Source: Flavobacterium sp. (GTDB taxonomy: Bacteria; Bacteroidota; Bacteroidia; Flavobacteriales; Flavobacteriaceae). From it: a DNA stretch of 64,000 nt. The notes beneath the pieces were generated by a model, which saw nothing but the letters and a program-made list of their open reading frames with translations, was not told the DNA's origin and did no database searches. The position numbers were made by a program, and so were the translations under genes. Positions 1-8,592 of the stretch are shown piece by piece. The stretch is taken from positions 1-64,000 of the forward strand of contig JACMLU010000012.1 in assembly GCA_014379405.1 (NCBI GenBank), in the 5' to 3' direction. Numbering within the stretch: the stretch's first letter is position 1; each line of letters begins with the position of its first letter.

Positions 1-473
1 CTGTCGTTTATATTTTCAAATAATGGCAAACCGCTTCCTGCAACAACAGGGTGAACACAAAGTTGGTATTCATCAATCAAATTAAGTTTCATTAGCTGTA
101 TAATTAAACTCCGACTGCCAACTAAAATGTCTCTACCTGGTTGTTGCTTGAGTGCTAAAACTTCTTCTTCAATGGCCCGGTTTGCTAACTTTGCACTTTC
201 CCATTCTATATTTTTCAACGTGTGGGAAAAAACTATTTTTGGAATTTTATCTATCGCCATTGCAAAGTCGTCCATTGTTTTTTCACCTGAAGGATTTTTC
301 AATAGAGGTTGCCAATATTCCATAAGTTGATAGGTTATTCTACCATAAAGAATTGCATCTCCCTCATTTAATAATTCCGTATAATGTTGATGTATTTCTT
401 TATCTGGAATACCTGCTGTATGGTCGCAAAACCCGTCAAGTGTCATATTGATTGCTGCAATTACTTTTCTCAT
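1..473 (-). CDS. Dihydrofolate reductase family protein (RibD C-terminal-like), C-terminus cut by window edge
   Basis: The reading frame starts at the ATG complementary to 471-473 and stays open to base 1, so about 157 residues are visible and the C-terminus is missing. The N-terminus MRKVIAAINMTLDGFCDH is the usual opening of the DHFR/RibD_C superfamily. It is followed by a 'DAILYGRITYQLMEYW' segment and, near residues 120-125, 'DILVGSRSL', which lies in the NADPH-binding part of the fold. Such proteins are cytosolic NADPH-dependent reductases, often of unknown substrate. The gene stands alone with about 200 bp of non-coding DNA upstream. The family call is firm; the substrate is unknown and folate should not be assumed. 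Confidence 0.88.
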   Translation of the reverse strand, partial: MRKVIAAINMTLDGFCDHTAGIPDKEIHQHYTELLNEGDAILYGRITYQLMEYWQPLLKNPSGEKTMDDFAMAIDKIPKIVFSHTLKNIEWESAKLANRAIEEEVLALKQQPGRDILVGSRSLIIQLMKLNLIDEYQLCVHPVVAGSGLPLFENIND

Positions 474-677
474 ATTTTAAGTTTTTGTCAATCCAATTTC
501 GTGTGTTGTTTTTACAATTACCGCTAAGGTTCTGGTGTTACATTGGGCTAAGTCTCACGACTTCGTATCTATTCCATTATTCCTTTATAATTATTTTAAT
601 TTGCTAGTTTTAATTGAAAATAGCAATGGGTATGAAGATGGGAGACTTCGTAAAGCGGGGTTATGAATAGTTTACCT
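474..677. other. Intergenic region, no gene seen
   Basis: About 200 bp between the leftward DHFR-family gene and the end of the next leftward gene. No open frame of convincing composition and no strong hairpin were found. The stretch around 510-560 is less AT-rich than its surroundings and might be a decayed repeat, but I cannot support any call. Confidence 0.4.
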
Positions 678-1394
678 TTAATATTCAAAGTGATATTCAT
701 TTATTTGATCTGGTTGAAATAATATTTCAGGGGAAACACCTGTAGTTTCAATTCCATTTTTTCGTTTATACCAAACTATTTTATGTTTGTCTGCATTTTC
801 AGAAACATTATAATAAACAATAGAATTTACATTTGTTCCTTTCCAAGATGCATCTTCATAAGCTGCAATCCCTCCTCCTCCAGGAAGATTTTCAGCAGGA
901 TGAATGGTATTGGTATTTCCAAAATTTTCAATTTTTGTTCTAAAATTTTGTTGAAGTCCTGACGCAAAACTAATAGAGACAAAATCATTAACATCAAAAG
1001 GATTGTTGTTATTTACGTAAATTTTGAACTTTATAAATTTATTTATTTTTAAGATAACATTCTTATTTGCTTCAAAACTAAACAATTTAAAAGCTGTATA
1101 ATTGTCATCTTGGGGTTTGAAAACTGCGACCAAAGAATTATCATCATTTTTCATTGATACACTAAAGTTTCCGTTAGCATCTGTTGTAACTTGTTTAGAA
1201 TCAATTTCTGTTTTGTAAGACCAATAACCCGTTCCGTGGTATTGATTCATAGTTAAATGAACTATTTGATTTGAAACCCCCTCTCCACTGATTTCTCTTT
1301 CTACTCTTCCATTTACAGTGATGTAATTAGATTCCTCACTTGTACAACTTACTAAACTCAAAAAAAAAACTGAAAGTAAAATGATTGTTTTCAT
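678..1394 (-). CDS. Lipoprotein with a carboxypeptidase-regulatory-like fold, function unknown
   Basis: A 238-residue protein when started at the ATG complementary to 1392-1394. The frame is open 20 codons further upstream, but this start gives a clean lipoprotein signal, MKTIILLSVFFLSLVSC, with the lipidated Cys at residue 17. It also follows an A-rich leader typical of the genus. The region after the signal ('YITVNGRVEREISGEGVSNQIVHLTM...VTTDANGNFSVSM') looks like a carboxypeptidase-regulatory/CarboxypepD_reg beta-sandwich. The rest is beta-rich without recognised catalytic motifs. It is probably anchored in the outer membrane or its periplasmic face. The gene is monocistronic and its function is not identifiable. 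Confidence 0.72.
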   Translation of the reverse strand: MKTIILLSVFFLSLVSCTSEESNYITVNGRVEREISGEGVSNQIVHLTMNQYHGTGYWSYKTEIDSKQVTTDANGNFSVSMKNDDNSLVAVFKPQDDNYTAFKLFSFEANKNVILKINKFIKFKIYVNNNNPFDVNDFVSISFASGLQQNFRTKIENFGNTNTIHPAENLPGGGGIAAYEDASWKGTNVNSIVYYNVSENADKHKIVWYKRKNGIETTGVSPEILFQPDQINEYHFEY

Positions 1395-1523
1395 TTTTTT
1401 GTTTTTGAAATTTTTATGAATGTATAAAGTTGTTTGATAAACATCATACTTCATTTATCTTCAAATGTATTAACAAATCCCTATAAAAAGATACAAAATA
1501 TCTTATATTTCAATACATTCAAA

Positions 1524-2774
1524 TTATTTAAAATCATTCAACGCCTTTTCGATAATAGTCAAACATTCCTGGATTTGTGTTTCGGTAATGACTAATGGCG
1601 GTGCCAATCGAATTTTGTTGCCATGAGTGGGTTTTGCTAATAAACCGTATTCACTGAATTTTAGACAGATATTCCAAGCCAAATCGGATTCTTCGTCGCA
1701 ATCAATGACAATGGCGTTCAACAATCCTTTGCCGCGAACCAAGGTAATCAGGGAGTTTCGTTGGGCGATTTCGTTCAGTCCTTTTCTTAAAATGATTCCC
1801 AAACGTTCGGCATTTTCGGCTAGTTTTTCGTCTTTAATAACTTCGAGAGCGGCAATGGCAACGGCGGCAGCCACTGGGTTTCCACCAAAAGTAGAACCGT
1901 GTTGTCCCGGTTTTATCACATTCATAATCGCATCATTGGCCAAAACTGCCGAAACAGGATAAACGCCACCCGAAAGTGCTTTTCCCAAAATTAATATATC
2001 GGGTTGTACATTTTCGTGGTGCACCGCCAATAATTTTCCGGTTCGGGCAATTCCAGTTTGCACTTCGTCAGCGATGAACAAGACATTGTGTTTTTCGCAA
2101 AGTGCCTTGGCTTTAGCCAAATAACCCTCGGAAGGCACGTAAACTCCCGCTTCGCCTTGAATGGGTTCTACCAAGAAACCAGCAATATTTGGAGTGGATT
2201 GCAAAGCATTTTCCAAGCCTTCGATATCGTCATACGGAATTTTGATAAATCCAGAAGTGAAAGGACCAAAACTCTTGCGAGCCGTTTCGTCATTCGAAAA
2301 GGAAATAATGGTTGTGGTTCGTCCGTGGAAATTGTTTTCGCAAACGATAATTTGTGCTTGGTTTTCTGGAATTCCTTTGACTTCATACGCCCATTTTCGG
2401 CATAATTTAAGAGATGTTTCTACCGCTTCGGCACCGGTATTCATTGGTAACACTTTGTCAAAACCAAAATAGTTGGTCACGTATTCTTCGTAATTCCCCA
2501 ATTGGTCATTGTAGAAAGCGCGGGATGTCAAGGTCAAGGTTTGCGCTTGTTGTACCATTGCATTCACGATTTTGGGATGGCAATGTCCTTGATTCACCGC
2601 CGAATAAGCCGAGAGAAAATCGAAATATTTTTTGTCTTCTAAATCCCAAACATAGACTCCTTCTCCCCTTTTTAAAACCACGGGTAATGGATGGTAATTG
2701 TGGGCTCCGTATTTATTTTCTTTGTCTATCGTTGCTGATGCTTTTTGCGAAAGGTTGGATTGTATTGGTTGCAT
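1524..2774 (-). CDS. rocD: Ornithine--oxo-acid aminotransferase
   Basis: A 416-residue class III PLP aminotransferase, the usual length for ornithine delta-aminotransferase. It converts L-ornithine plus 2-oxoglutarate to glutamate-5-semialdehyde plus glutamate in arginine/ornithine catabolism. Visible features are the phosphate-binding NTGAEAVE (about residues 112-119), the D236-EVQTG cofactor motif, and the Schiff-base lysine K265 in ILGKALSGG. The '[13 protein letters not shown]' segment near 57-69 is characteristic of OAT rather than acetylornithine aminotransferase. The gene is transcribed away from an Lrp/AsnC regulator. That is the usual arrangement when the regulator senses an amino acid and controls its neighbour, although control here is inferred. 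Confidence 0.95.
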   Translation of the reverse strand: MQPIQSNLSQKASATIDKENKYGAHNYHPLPVVLKRGEGVYVWDLEDKKYFDFLSAYSAVNQGHCHPKIVNAMVQQAQTLTLTSRAFYNDQLGNYEEYVTNYFGFDKVLPMNTGAEAVETSLKLCRKWAYEVKGIPENQAQIIVCENNFHGRTTTIISFSNDETARKSFGPFTSGFIKIPYDDIEGLENALQSTPNIAGFLVEPIQGEAGVYVPSEGYLAKAKALCEKHNVLFIADEVQTGIARTGKLLAVHHENVQPDILILGKALSGGVYPVSAVLANDAIMNVIKPGQHGSTFGGNPVAAAVAIAALEVIKDEKLAENAERLGIILRKGLNEIAQRNSLITLVRGKGLLNAIVIDCDEESDLAWNICLKFSEYGLLAKPTHGNKIRLAPPLVITETQIQECLTIIEKALNDFK

Positions 2775-2803
2775 AATAATCTAAATTTTAAAATATTGAA
2801 TTA

Positions 2804-2877
2804 CAAAAATAATATTATTTTTTATTTAGCGGTAATGAATAGCATTATTTGACTTACATTTACCTAAAATAAGTCAT
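2804..2877. promoter_or_regulatory. rocD/lrp divergent control region with a palindrome and an inverted repeat
   Basis: The 149-bp gap between rocD and the Lrp-family gene holds two symmetric sites. One is a perfect 18-bp AT palindrome at 2805-2822. The other is an inverted repeat TGACTTA (2850-2856) / TAAGTCA (2870-2876), centred 20 bp apart. On the minus strand the complement of 2804-2811 reads TATTTTTG, a match to the Bacteroidota -7 box TAnnTTTG, about 30 bp before the rocD start. Lrp/AsnC proteins bind AT-rich dyads, so these are candidate operators. Their use is inferred. Confidence 0.5.
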
Positions 2878-2923
2878 ATTACTTTTTTATATATAAATTA
2901 AAGTCAATTTAATTTTAAAACAA

Positions 2924-3376
2924 ATGGAAACACTAGATCAATTTGATGTTTTAATCATCAAGGAATTGGAAAAAGACGGCCGTATGGCTTATTCCACCAT
3001 TGCCGCCAATTTGAAAATTTCGAACACGATGGTGCATCAGCGCGTGAATCGATTGATGGAACAAGGTGTTCTACTGGGTATCAAACCTGTTTTGAACGAA
3101 AAGAAAATTGGTTTTGATTGGGGTGCTTTCACCGGAATTACCCTCAACAAAGACCAAGATTCGACCCGAATTATCGAAGAATTGAAAAAAATTCCCGAAA
3201 TCACGGAATGTTATTATATATCGGGTTTGTACACGCTTTACATCAAAATCATCGCCAAAAATCACGAACACATGCGCAAGATTCTTTATGAAAAAATCGA
3301 CAATATTCCGGGTATTGCCAAAACGGATTCTATTATGGAATTAGGTTGTGCTTTTAAGCGAAATGTGAGTTTGTAA
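2924..3376 (+). CDS. Lrp/AsnC family transcriptional regulator
   Basis: A 150-residue protein of normal family length. The N-terminal winged helix-turn-helix (about residues 5-60) contains 'LEKDGRMAYSTIAANLKIS...VHQRVNRL'. The C-terminal RAM/AsnC effector-binding domain runs from about 65 to 145, with 'ITECYYISGLYTLYIKI' matching the usual core. Members form dimers and octamers and respond to amino acids. Divergence from rocD suggests ornithine/arginine catabolism as the target. The start ATG follows an A-rich leader and is the first in frame. Confidence 0.93.
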   Translation: METLDQFDVLIIKELEKDGRMAYSTIAANLKISNTMVHQRVNRLMEQGVLLGIKPVLNEKKIGFDWGAFTGITLNKDQDSTRIIEELKKIPEITECYYISGLYTLYIKIIAKNHEHMRKILYEKIDNIPGIAKTDSIMELGCAFKRNVSL

Positions 3377-3386
3377 TGTTTTTTTT

Positions 3387-3510
3387 TACCGCAAAGGCGC
3401 GAAGACGATTTGTTTTTCTTGTTGGAGTATATAATTAAGTCCACAAAGTATAATCAAAGTATAATCTTTGTGAGCTTGATTAAAAAAAAACTCTTTGCGA
3501 CTTTGCGGTA
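3387..3510. repeat. Nested palindromic intergenic element of the ACCGCAAAG type
   Basis: The left arm at 3387-3406 begins TACCGCAAAG. The right arm at 3491-3510 ends CTTTGCGGTA. The arms agree at 17 of 20 positions when inverted. Inside lies a second inverted pair, CACAAAG (3442-3448) / CTTTGTG (3466-3472), and a tandem AAAGTATAATC x2 (3445-3466). The whole unit could fold as a cruciform or long RNA hairpin. It sits between two same-strand genes and could end transcription of the regulator. I recall similar 'accgcaaag' palindromes in other flavobacterial genomes but cannot verify that here. Confidence 0.7.
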
Positions 3511-3613
3511 AAATTCCAGTAGCTCTTTTAGTTATTAAAATTTACTTAATTAACAACTGTTCACCAACGACTATTCTGTTTTATTTCAGATATTTGTGTA
3601 AAACAATCACGTT

Positions 3614-4387
3614 ATGAAAAATATCTGCTATTTATTTTTAGCTCTCTTGTCGTATTCTTCCGTTTCGTTTGCCCAATTGAAACCCGTTAAATATGTGGAT
3701 GGAAGCCAAGTTTTGAACGGTTTTACAATTCAACCTGTGAAAAAAAGTGCCCAAAAACCTGGCATTCTAATTCTACCCGCTTGGATGGGAATTGACCAGC
3801 TTTCGAAAGATACAGCAGAAAGCTTATCAAAGTTAGGCTATTATGCTTTCGTGGCCGATATTTATGGAGAAGATAATTATCCCAAAGACTATGCTCAAGC
3901 CGGAAAAAATGCAGGCTTTTACAAGACCAATTACAAGGATTACCACAAACGAATTGCGTTGGCATTGGATCAATTGATAAAATCAGGTGCTAATCCAGAT
4001 AATATTGTGGTTATTGGGTATTGTTTTGGCGGAACGGGAGCTATTGAAGCGGCACGAGCCCATATGAACCTAAAAGGAGTTGTTTCTTTTCATGGTGGTT
4101 TAGGTAAAGACGCCACAAGACCAATAGAACCAATAACTTCAAAAGTTTTGGTTTGTCACGGAGCAGATGATCCTTATGAATCCAAGGAAGAAATCACAGC
4201 TTTTCAACAAGAAATGCGTGACACCAAAGCCGATTGGCAAATGATTTATTATGCCAATGCAGTGCATTCATTCACTAATCCAGAGGCTGGAAAAGACAAT
4301 TCAAAAGGTGCAGCCTACAACGAAAAAGCAGCAAAACGTTCTTGGGAGCATTTGAAACTTTTCTTGGATGAAGTGCTGAAAAAATAG
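3614..4387 (+). CDS. Dienelactone hydrolase family protein, exported
   Basis: A 257-residue alpha/beta hydrolase with a signal peptide (residues 1-20, ending SVSFAQ), so probably periplasmic. The nucleophile is a cysteine, C137 in GYCFGG, as in dienelactone hydrolases rather than the serine of esterases. The acid is Asp185 or Asp186 (HGADDPY) and the base is His218 (NAVHSFTNP). Cytosolic family members hydrolyse dienelactone in chlorocatechol degradation. Exported bacteroidetal members are usually of unknown substrate, and no aromatic-degradation genes are nearby. It lies 30 bp upstream of the M28 peptidase gene, so the two may be cotranscribed. Confidence 0.9.
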   Translation: MKNICYLFLALLSYSSVSFAQLKPVKYVDGSQVLNGFTIQPVKKSAQKPGILILPAWMGIDQLSKDTAESLSKLGYYAFVADIYGEDNYPKDYAQAGKNAGFYKTNYKDYHKRIALALDQLIKSGANPDNIVVIGYCFGGTGAIEAARAHMNLKGVVSFHGGLGKDATRPIEPITSKVLVCHGADDPYESKEEITAFQQEMRDTKADWQMIYYANAVHSFTNPEAGKDNSKGAAYNEKAAKRSWEHLKLFLDEVLKK

Positions 4388-4417
4388 GAAACTACCATAA
4401 ATCAAATACTCACGCAT

Positions 4418-5446
4418 ATGTTTAGTATTAAGAAATCATTTTTTTTAAGCATACTAACTGCTTTAACAATAAGTTGTTCCAGCCAAATAGCTAAAGTTAG
4501 CAGTACAGATCCCACTCCCTACCTCAAAACCATTACAGCAGCTGATTTGAAAACGCATCTCGAGATTGTTGCTTCGGACGAAATGGAAGGTCGAGAAACG
4601 GGTTCGATTGGACAAAAAAAAGCAGGGGAATATCTTATCAACCATTACAAAACCAATGCGGTTTCCTTTCCAAAAGGTGCCACGGATTATTACCAAAGAA
4701 TTCCGGCTTCTTTCCTAAATGCAATTATCAACGACAATTTACTGGATTCCGAAAACATTTGGGCATATATTGAAGGATCTGAAAAACCTAATGAAGTTAT
4801 TGTGATTTCAGCTCATTACGACCACATTGGCGTCATTAATGGAGAAGTGTACAACGGTGCCGATGACGACGGCTCCGGAACGGTGGCTTTGCTGGAAATA
4901 GCCCAAGCTTTTGCCAAAGCAAAAAAAGAAGGCCACGGTCCGAAACGTTCTATTTTATTTCTACACGTTACCGGCGAAGAGCACGGTCTGTTGGGTTCCA
5001 GTTTTTACACCCAAAATCCATTGTTCCCTTTGACCAACACCATTACCAATGTCAATATCGATATGATTGGCCGTCACGACGAGTTCCACAACGATTCCAG
5101 CAATTATGTGTATATAATAGGCTCTAATTATCTTTCATCTGATTTATACAACATTTGTGAAGCAGTTAATACCAACTACACTAAACTTTTTTTGGATTAT
5201 AAATACAATGACAGAACCGACCCCAATCGTTTTTATTACCGATCCGACCATTATAATTTTGCCAAAAACGGGATTCCTTCCGTTTTCCTTTTCAGCGGTG
5301 TACATGCCGATTATCATAAAGCTACCGATGATGTCGATAAAATTGAATTTGATGCTTTAGCCCAAAGAACCCAACTGGCCTTTACCATTGTTTGGGAATT
5401 GGCGAACCGAGAAAATCGTCCCGTTGTGGACAGAAGCAGGAATTGA
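4418..5446 (+). CDS. M28 family zinc metallopeptidase, lipoprotein
   Basis: A 342-residue protein with a lipoprotein signal (LTISC, lipid Cys20). The di-zinc M28 site is complete by eye: His133 (SAHYDHIG), the bridging Asp149 (NGADDDGSG), catalytic/ligand Glu187-Glu188 (TGEEHGLLGS), Asp215 (NIDMIGRHD) and a late His in GVHADYHKATDD. M28 enzymes are aminopeptidases or carboxypeptidases, so this one probably trims peptides at the cell envelope. It follows the hydrolase by 30 bp on the same strand. A long inverted repeat after the stop separates it from the convergent acr3 gene. Confidence 0.93.
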   Translation: MFSIKKSFFLSILTALTISCSSQIAKVSSTDPTPYLKTITAADLKTHLEIVASDEMEGRETGSIGQKKAGEYLINHYKTNAVSFPKGATDYYQRIPASFLNAIINDNLLDSENIWAYIEGSEKPNEVIVISAHYDHIGVINGEVYNGADDDGSGTVALLEIAQAFAKAKKEGHGPKRSILFLHVTGEEHGLLGSSFYTQNPLFPLTNTITNVNIDMIGRHDEFHNDSSNYVYIIGSNYLSSDLYNICEAVNTNYTKLFLDYKYNDRTDPNRFYYRSDHYNFAKNGIPSVFLFSGVHADYHKATDDVDKIEFDALAQRTQLAFTIVWELANRENRPVVDRSRN

Positions 5447-5459
5447 TTATACATAAAAA

Positions 5460-5519
5460 AGACACGAATTTCACAAATTCACACAGATTAATTTGTGCTA
5501 ATTAGTGAAATTCGTGTCT
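5460..5519. terminator. Bidirectional terminator-like inverted repeat between convergent genes
   Basis: A perfect 15-bp inverted repeat: AGACACGAATTTCAC at 5460-5474 and its complement at 5505-5519, around a 30-nt loop with internal partial symmetry. It lies between the stops of the M28 gene (rightward) and acr3 (leftward) and can serve both. Related 'tttcacaaatt/aattcgtg' sequence recurs near 58060-58102, and a shorter relative occurs near 60000, so it may belong to a dispersed family. Confidence 0.65.
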
Positions 5520-5534
5520 GAAATTAGTTGGTTT

Positions 5535-6602
5535 TTATTGATTCAAGAAGTATTTTTTTCTGAACCAAAAGGCTACATTAACCAAGGCGATCAAGGCCGG
5601 GACTTCGACCAATGGGCCAATCACACCCGCAAAAGCCTGACCACTATTGATGCCAAAAACACCAATGGCAACGGCAATCGCCAATTCGAAATTGTTTCCC
5701 GTTGCCGTAAAAGCAATGGCCGTTGATTTCGAATAATCGGCACCAAAATATTTTCCGATAAAGAAACTCAAGACAAACATTATCGTAAAATAGATGACCA
5801 ACGGAAGCGCAATTCGCAAGACATCAAAAGGAATTTGAACGATTAATTCTCCTTTCAAGCTGAACATCAAAACAATTGTAAACAACAAGGATATCAAGGT
5901 TATTGGCGAAATAAACGGTACATATTTGGTCTCAAACCATTCCGAACCTTTCAACGCTATTAAAGCGTAACGACTGATGATTCCCAAAGCAAATGGAATT
6001 CCTAGATAAATACCAACACTTTCGGCAATTTGCCCAATACTGATGTTGACTTCAAAACCGGTATAACCAAAATAAGGGGGTAAAATCGTAATAAAAACAT
6101 AAGCGTAAACACTATAAAGTAGCACTTGAAAAATACTGTTCAAGGCAATCAAACCTGCTGCATATTCCCGGTTTCCATCGGCCAAATCATTCCAAACGAC
6201 AACCATGGCAATGCAACGCGCCAAACCAATAAGGATTACGCCAATCATGTATTCGGGATAGCCATTCAATAACAACAAGGCCAAGAAAAACATTAGAATC
6301 GGGCCTACAACCCAGTTCAAAAACAAGGAAGCGCCAAGGACTTTGGTATTCTTGAACACCTCGCCCATTTGTTCATATTTCACTTTAGCCAAAGGCGGGT
6401 ACATCATTAATATCAAGCCAATTGCCAACGGAATATTGGTTGTTCCACTCGAAAAAGAATTGATAAAATTACCGCTCGAAGGAATAAAATACCCAATCAA
6501 AACGCCTATTGCCATTGCCAAGAAAATCCAAAGTGTAAGGTAACTATCAAGAAAGCTTAATTTCTTTCTTTCTACCACTGGTGCACAATTATTTGCTGAC
6601 AT
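5535..6602 (-). CDS. acr3: ACR3-type arsenite efflux transporter
   Basis: A 355-residue, roughly 10-TM membrane protein of the BASS/ACR3 family, of the usual length. The C-terminal '[18 protein letters not shown]' and '[13 protein letters not shown]' segments are the conserved ACR3 signature. A cysteine-containing transmembrane segment ([16 protein letters not shown]) carries the conserved Cys implicated in As(III) transport. It expels arsenite across the inner membrane using the proton motive force. The gene begins 2 bp after the arsenate reductase gene ends and is the last gene of the ars operon. Confidence 0.95.
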   Translation of the reverse strand: MSANNCAPVVERKKLSFLDSYLTLWIFLAMAIGVLIGYFIPSSGNFINSFSSGTTNIPLAIGLILMMYPPLAKVKYEQMGEVFKNTKVLGASLFLNWVVGPILMFFLALLLLNGYPEYMIGVILIGLARCIAMVVVWNDLADGNREYAAGLIALNSIFQVLLYSVYAYVFITILPPYFGYTGFEVNISIGQIAESVGIYLGIPFALGIISRYALIALKGSEWFETKYVPFISPITLISLLFTIVLMFSLKGELIVQIPFDVLRIALPLVIYFTIMFVLSFFIGKYFGADYSKSTAIAFTATGNNFELAIAVAIGVFGINSGQAFAGVIGPLVEVPALIALVNVAFWFRKKYFLNQ

Positions 6603-6604
6603 AT

Positions 6605-7237
6605 TTATAGTTTGATTTGGGAGAATACATAAAACAATTCGGTGGCAATTTGCAGGCTTCTTTCCTCGTATTTTTCGGATTGTTGCGGGGTATTGTCAAA
6701 AGCTTTTGGATCTTCAAAAGTTATTGGAATTCTCACTTCGGCACCGGCTATAAACGGACAACCTTGATCGGCAGAGGAACATGTTAGAATGGCTGCAAAT
6801 TCGCTTTGTGGATTAAAATCGTCGTCAAAAGTTTTAGAAAAACCAATAATTGGATGTGCATTCTCTGAATATTTTATGGCATAAACAGGATTGCTTCCTT
6901 CGGCAATGGTCTTGATTTGAAAGCCTTGATTGGCCAATGTTTTAGCCGCCATTGGGAACATAGCCGTAGCTTCTGTTCCACCCGAATAACAAAACACATT
7001 TTTAATTCCGTAATGCGCCGCCGCAGTTTGTGCCCATACTTGCGACAAATGGCTTCTTCTGGAATTGTGGGTACAAATCAAGTTCAGTCTTATTTCTTGT
7101 TGGTTACTAGCTTTTCCTTGAATAAAATCAATAAGTGGTTGCAAAATTATTTTACGTTCATTGGAAATGCTTTTAAAGTTTAAAGTGGCAATTTCATTTT
7201 CTATTTTTGGAAAAAGGATGGTTTTGGTTGATGTCAT
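6605..7237 (-). CDS. arsC: Arsenate reductase-like protein, LMW protein-tyrosine-phosphatase fold
   Basis: A 210-residue protein with the CX5R phosphatase loop C55-THNSRRS. Two later cysteines, C153 and C160 ([11 protein letters not shown]), could form the redox relay of thioredoxin-coupled arsenate reductases. It is longer than the roughly 130-residue ArsC of Staphylococcus because of an N-terminal helical extension of about 45 residues. It would reduce As(V) to As(III) in the cytosol, which the adjacent acr3 exports. Its placement 2 bp from acr3 supports this strongly. Resolving-cysteine assignments are inferred from spacing only. Confidence 0.9.
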   Translation of the reverse strand: MTSTKTILFPKIENEIATLNFKSISNERKIILQPLIDFIQGKASNQQEIRLNLICTHNSRRSHLSQVWAQTAAAHYGIKNVFCYSGGTEATAMFPMAAKTLANQGFQIKTIAEGSNPVYAIKYSENAHPIIGFSKTFDDDFNPQSEFAAILTCSSADQGCPFIAGAEVRIPITFEDPKAFDNTPQQSEKYEERSLQIATELFYVFSQIKL

Positions 7238-7319
7238 TTTTTAATTTTTATAATTTATATTTTTTTTAAACACATAGACATAGTTTTTTAATTTTTAAAA
7301 GCGTTTCACTTTGTGATAG

Positions 7320-7400
7320 TGAATCATAGCTATCCCGCTAGAGGCGGGACAAGTTGTGAACCAAAGACCCGAGCGATAGCGAACAGGCGAAGCAAATGGA
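7320..7400. repeat. GC-richer hairpin-bearing intergenic element inside the ars operon
   Basis: Most of the 223-bp gap between the DUF6428 gene and arsC is AT-rich, but this stretch is clearly richer in G and C. It contains a hairpin TCCCGC (7333-7338) / GCGGGA (7344-7349) with a 5-nt loop, followed by runs such as 'cgagcgatagcgaac' and 'aggcgaagc'. No frame makes a plausible protein. It looks like an inserted intergenic repeat, and it may reduce or modulate read-through to arsC-acr3. Confidence 0.5.
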
Positions 7401-7460
7401 CTATTAAGCACTTTTTCTATCTTTCTATGTGGTTAAATTTGATTTTATATAGTCTAAAAA

Positions 7461-7931
7461 TCAGCAACAGCTTCCTCCAGGCGTGCAGCTGCTTGGTTCT
7501 GTTTTTATATCTGATAATCTTACTTTTGGTTTTTCAGCAGGAATACCACATTGGTCTTGCGCCAAACAAGCGGTTTTTTTGTTTAGCAAAACAAAATCAT
7601 TTCCATTAAAATCCAAATCGTATTTGCCGATAGTTTGTGCTTGGTATTCCACTTCTATTTCGAAATCGCCGATACCCAAAACCTTTTCAGACAATTCAAT
7701 GATATTCAATAATTTTTGAGGTTTCAAACGGTGTTCAAAATCGTTGGCATCCCATAATTGGAAGTTGACCACGGTTTCTTTACGAACCGTTCCACCACAA
7801 TCAATGAAGTTTTTGGTAATCAACCCCACTTCGGTTACGTGAAAATGCTCCGGTACCGAAGTGCCGTCCTGCAAAATGAAGTTTACGGTTTCCACCGACT
7901 TCAAGATGTTTTTTGCTTGTGATAGTTTCAT
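7461..7931 (-). CDS. DUF6428 family protein of ars operons
   Basis: A 156-residue cytosolic protein that I recognise as the DUF6428 type often found beside bacteroidetal arsR genes. The N-terminal half carries VPEHFHVTEVG and FIDCGGTVRKE, and the protein ends in a cysteine cluster, SSCTPGGSCC. Further cysteines occur in the middle (ACLAQDQCG). The Cys-rich tail could bind As(III) or another thiophilic metal, but no function is established as far as I know. It starts 15 bp after arsR ends, so it is cotranscribed and presumably arsenite-induced. Confidence 0.82.
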   Translation of the reverse strand: MKLSQAKNILKSVETVNFILQDGTSVPEHFHVTEVGLITKNFIDCGGTVRKETVVNFQLWDANDFEHRLKPQKLLNIIELSEKVLGIGDFEIEVEYQAQTIGKYDLDFNGNDFVLLNKKTACLAQDQCGIPAEKPKVRLSDIKTEPSSCTPGGSCC

Positions 7932-7946
7932 TTGTATGAATTTAAG

Positions 7947-8279
7947 TTAACAACAATTGTTTTTTCTTTTCTCTAAATGTTGGGCAACATCCTGGAATAA
8001 GCCTTTTATTTTATCGAATCCCACTTCATCGATGCAATAGCAAATCGAAGCTCCTTCGAAGTTTCCCTTGATTAACCCCGCGTTTTTAAGTTCCTTTAAA
8101 TGCTGCGAAACAGTAGGCTGCGCCAATGGCAACTCGCTGACAATATCGCCGCAAATGCAGGCATCCACTTTGAGCAAGTATTCAATTATGGCAATTCGTG
8201 CAGGATGTCCCAATGCTTTGGCTAGAACGGCCAATTCATTTTGTTGGTCTGTAAATTGATCTGTTTTGGATGCCCCCAT
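7947..8279 (-). CDS. arsR: ArsR family arsenic-responsive repressor
   Basis: A 110-residue winged-helix repressor when started at the ATG complementary to 8277-8279. An upstream TTG in frame at 8300 is less likely because it overlaps the operator-like palindrome. The DNA-recognition region is PTVSQHLKELKNAGLI (about 55-70). Candidate As(III) ligands are C41 and C43 (VDACICGD), with further pairs C80/C82 and the terminal C109/C110. It would repress its own operon and release DNA on binding arsenite. It is the first gene of arsR-DUF6428-arsC-acr3. Confidence 0.94.
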   Translation of the reverse strand: MGASKTDQFTDQQNELAVLAKALGHPARIAIIEYLLKVDACICGDIVSELPLAQPTVSQHLKELKNAGLIKGNFEGASICYCIDEVGFDKIKGLFQDVAQHLEKRKNNCC

Positions 8280-8291
8280 TGTTATATTTTT

Positions 8292-8303
8292 ATATTGCAA
8301 TAT
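8292..8303. promoter_or_regulatory. Candidate ArsR operator
   Basis: A perfect 12-bp palindrome, ATATTGCAATAT, lies 12 bp upstream of the arsR ATG, with further AT-rich partial symmetry next to it (TATTACGATATATA). ArsR-family operators are commonly short AT-rich dyads overlapping the promoter, so the location fits autorepression. Binding is inferred. Confidence 0.6.
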
Positions 8304-8592
8304 TACGATATATATTTATTTAAGACAAATTTTAAATGTTAAAAAATAGTTGACAAGTAAGTAAAAGATATTACTGAAAAATGGTGTATGAGTAAATAAC
8401 GCATAAAAAAAACAACTTGGCTAAGACTGCGTTAGTTTGTTATACTAAACTTTAAAAACTAAATTTGCAACTTCATTTAAACAAATACCCCCCTTTATTT
8501 ATAGCTTTTAAGTCTGAAAAACATTCAATCAAAATCTATTTTTTTTTAGTTTCAACAACTGGAATTACATCAAAAGCCTACTACGATTCTAT
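8304..8592. other. Divergent intergenic region between arsR and the SulP gene
   Basis: AT-rich DNA with no coding frame of note. It must hold both promoters. A perfect 7-bp inverted repeat, TAACGCA (8397-8403) / TGCGTTA (8428-8434), is the only symmetry I found; it is too short to interpret. Confidence 0.4.

Noticed and set aside
505..565. A stretch that looked like an integron attC or decayed repeat near 'taccgctaaggttctggtg'
   Set aside because: No paired core sites (AAC/GTT style ends) with the right inverted arms were found, and no integrase or gene cassettes are nearby.
1627..2776. Several open frames on the plus strand across rocD
   Set aside because: They are antisense to a complete, motif-bearing aminotransferase and show no family features.
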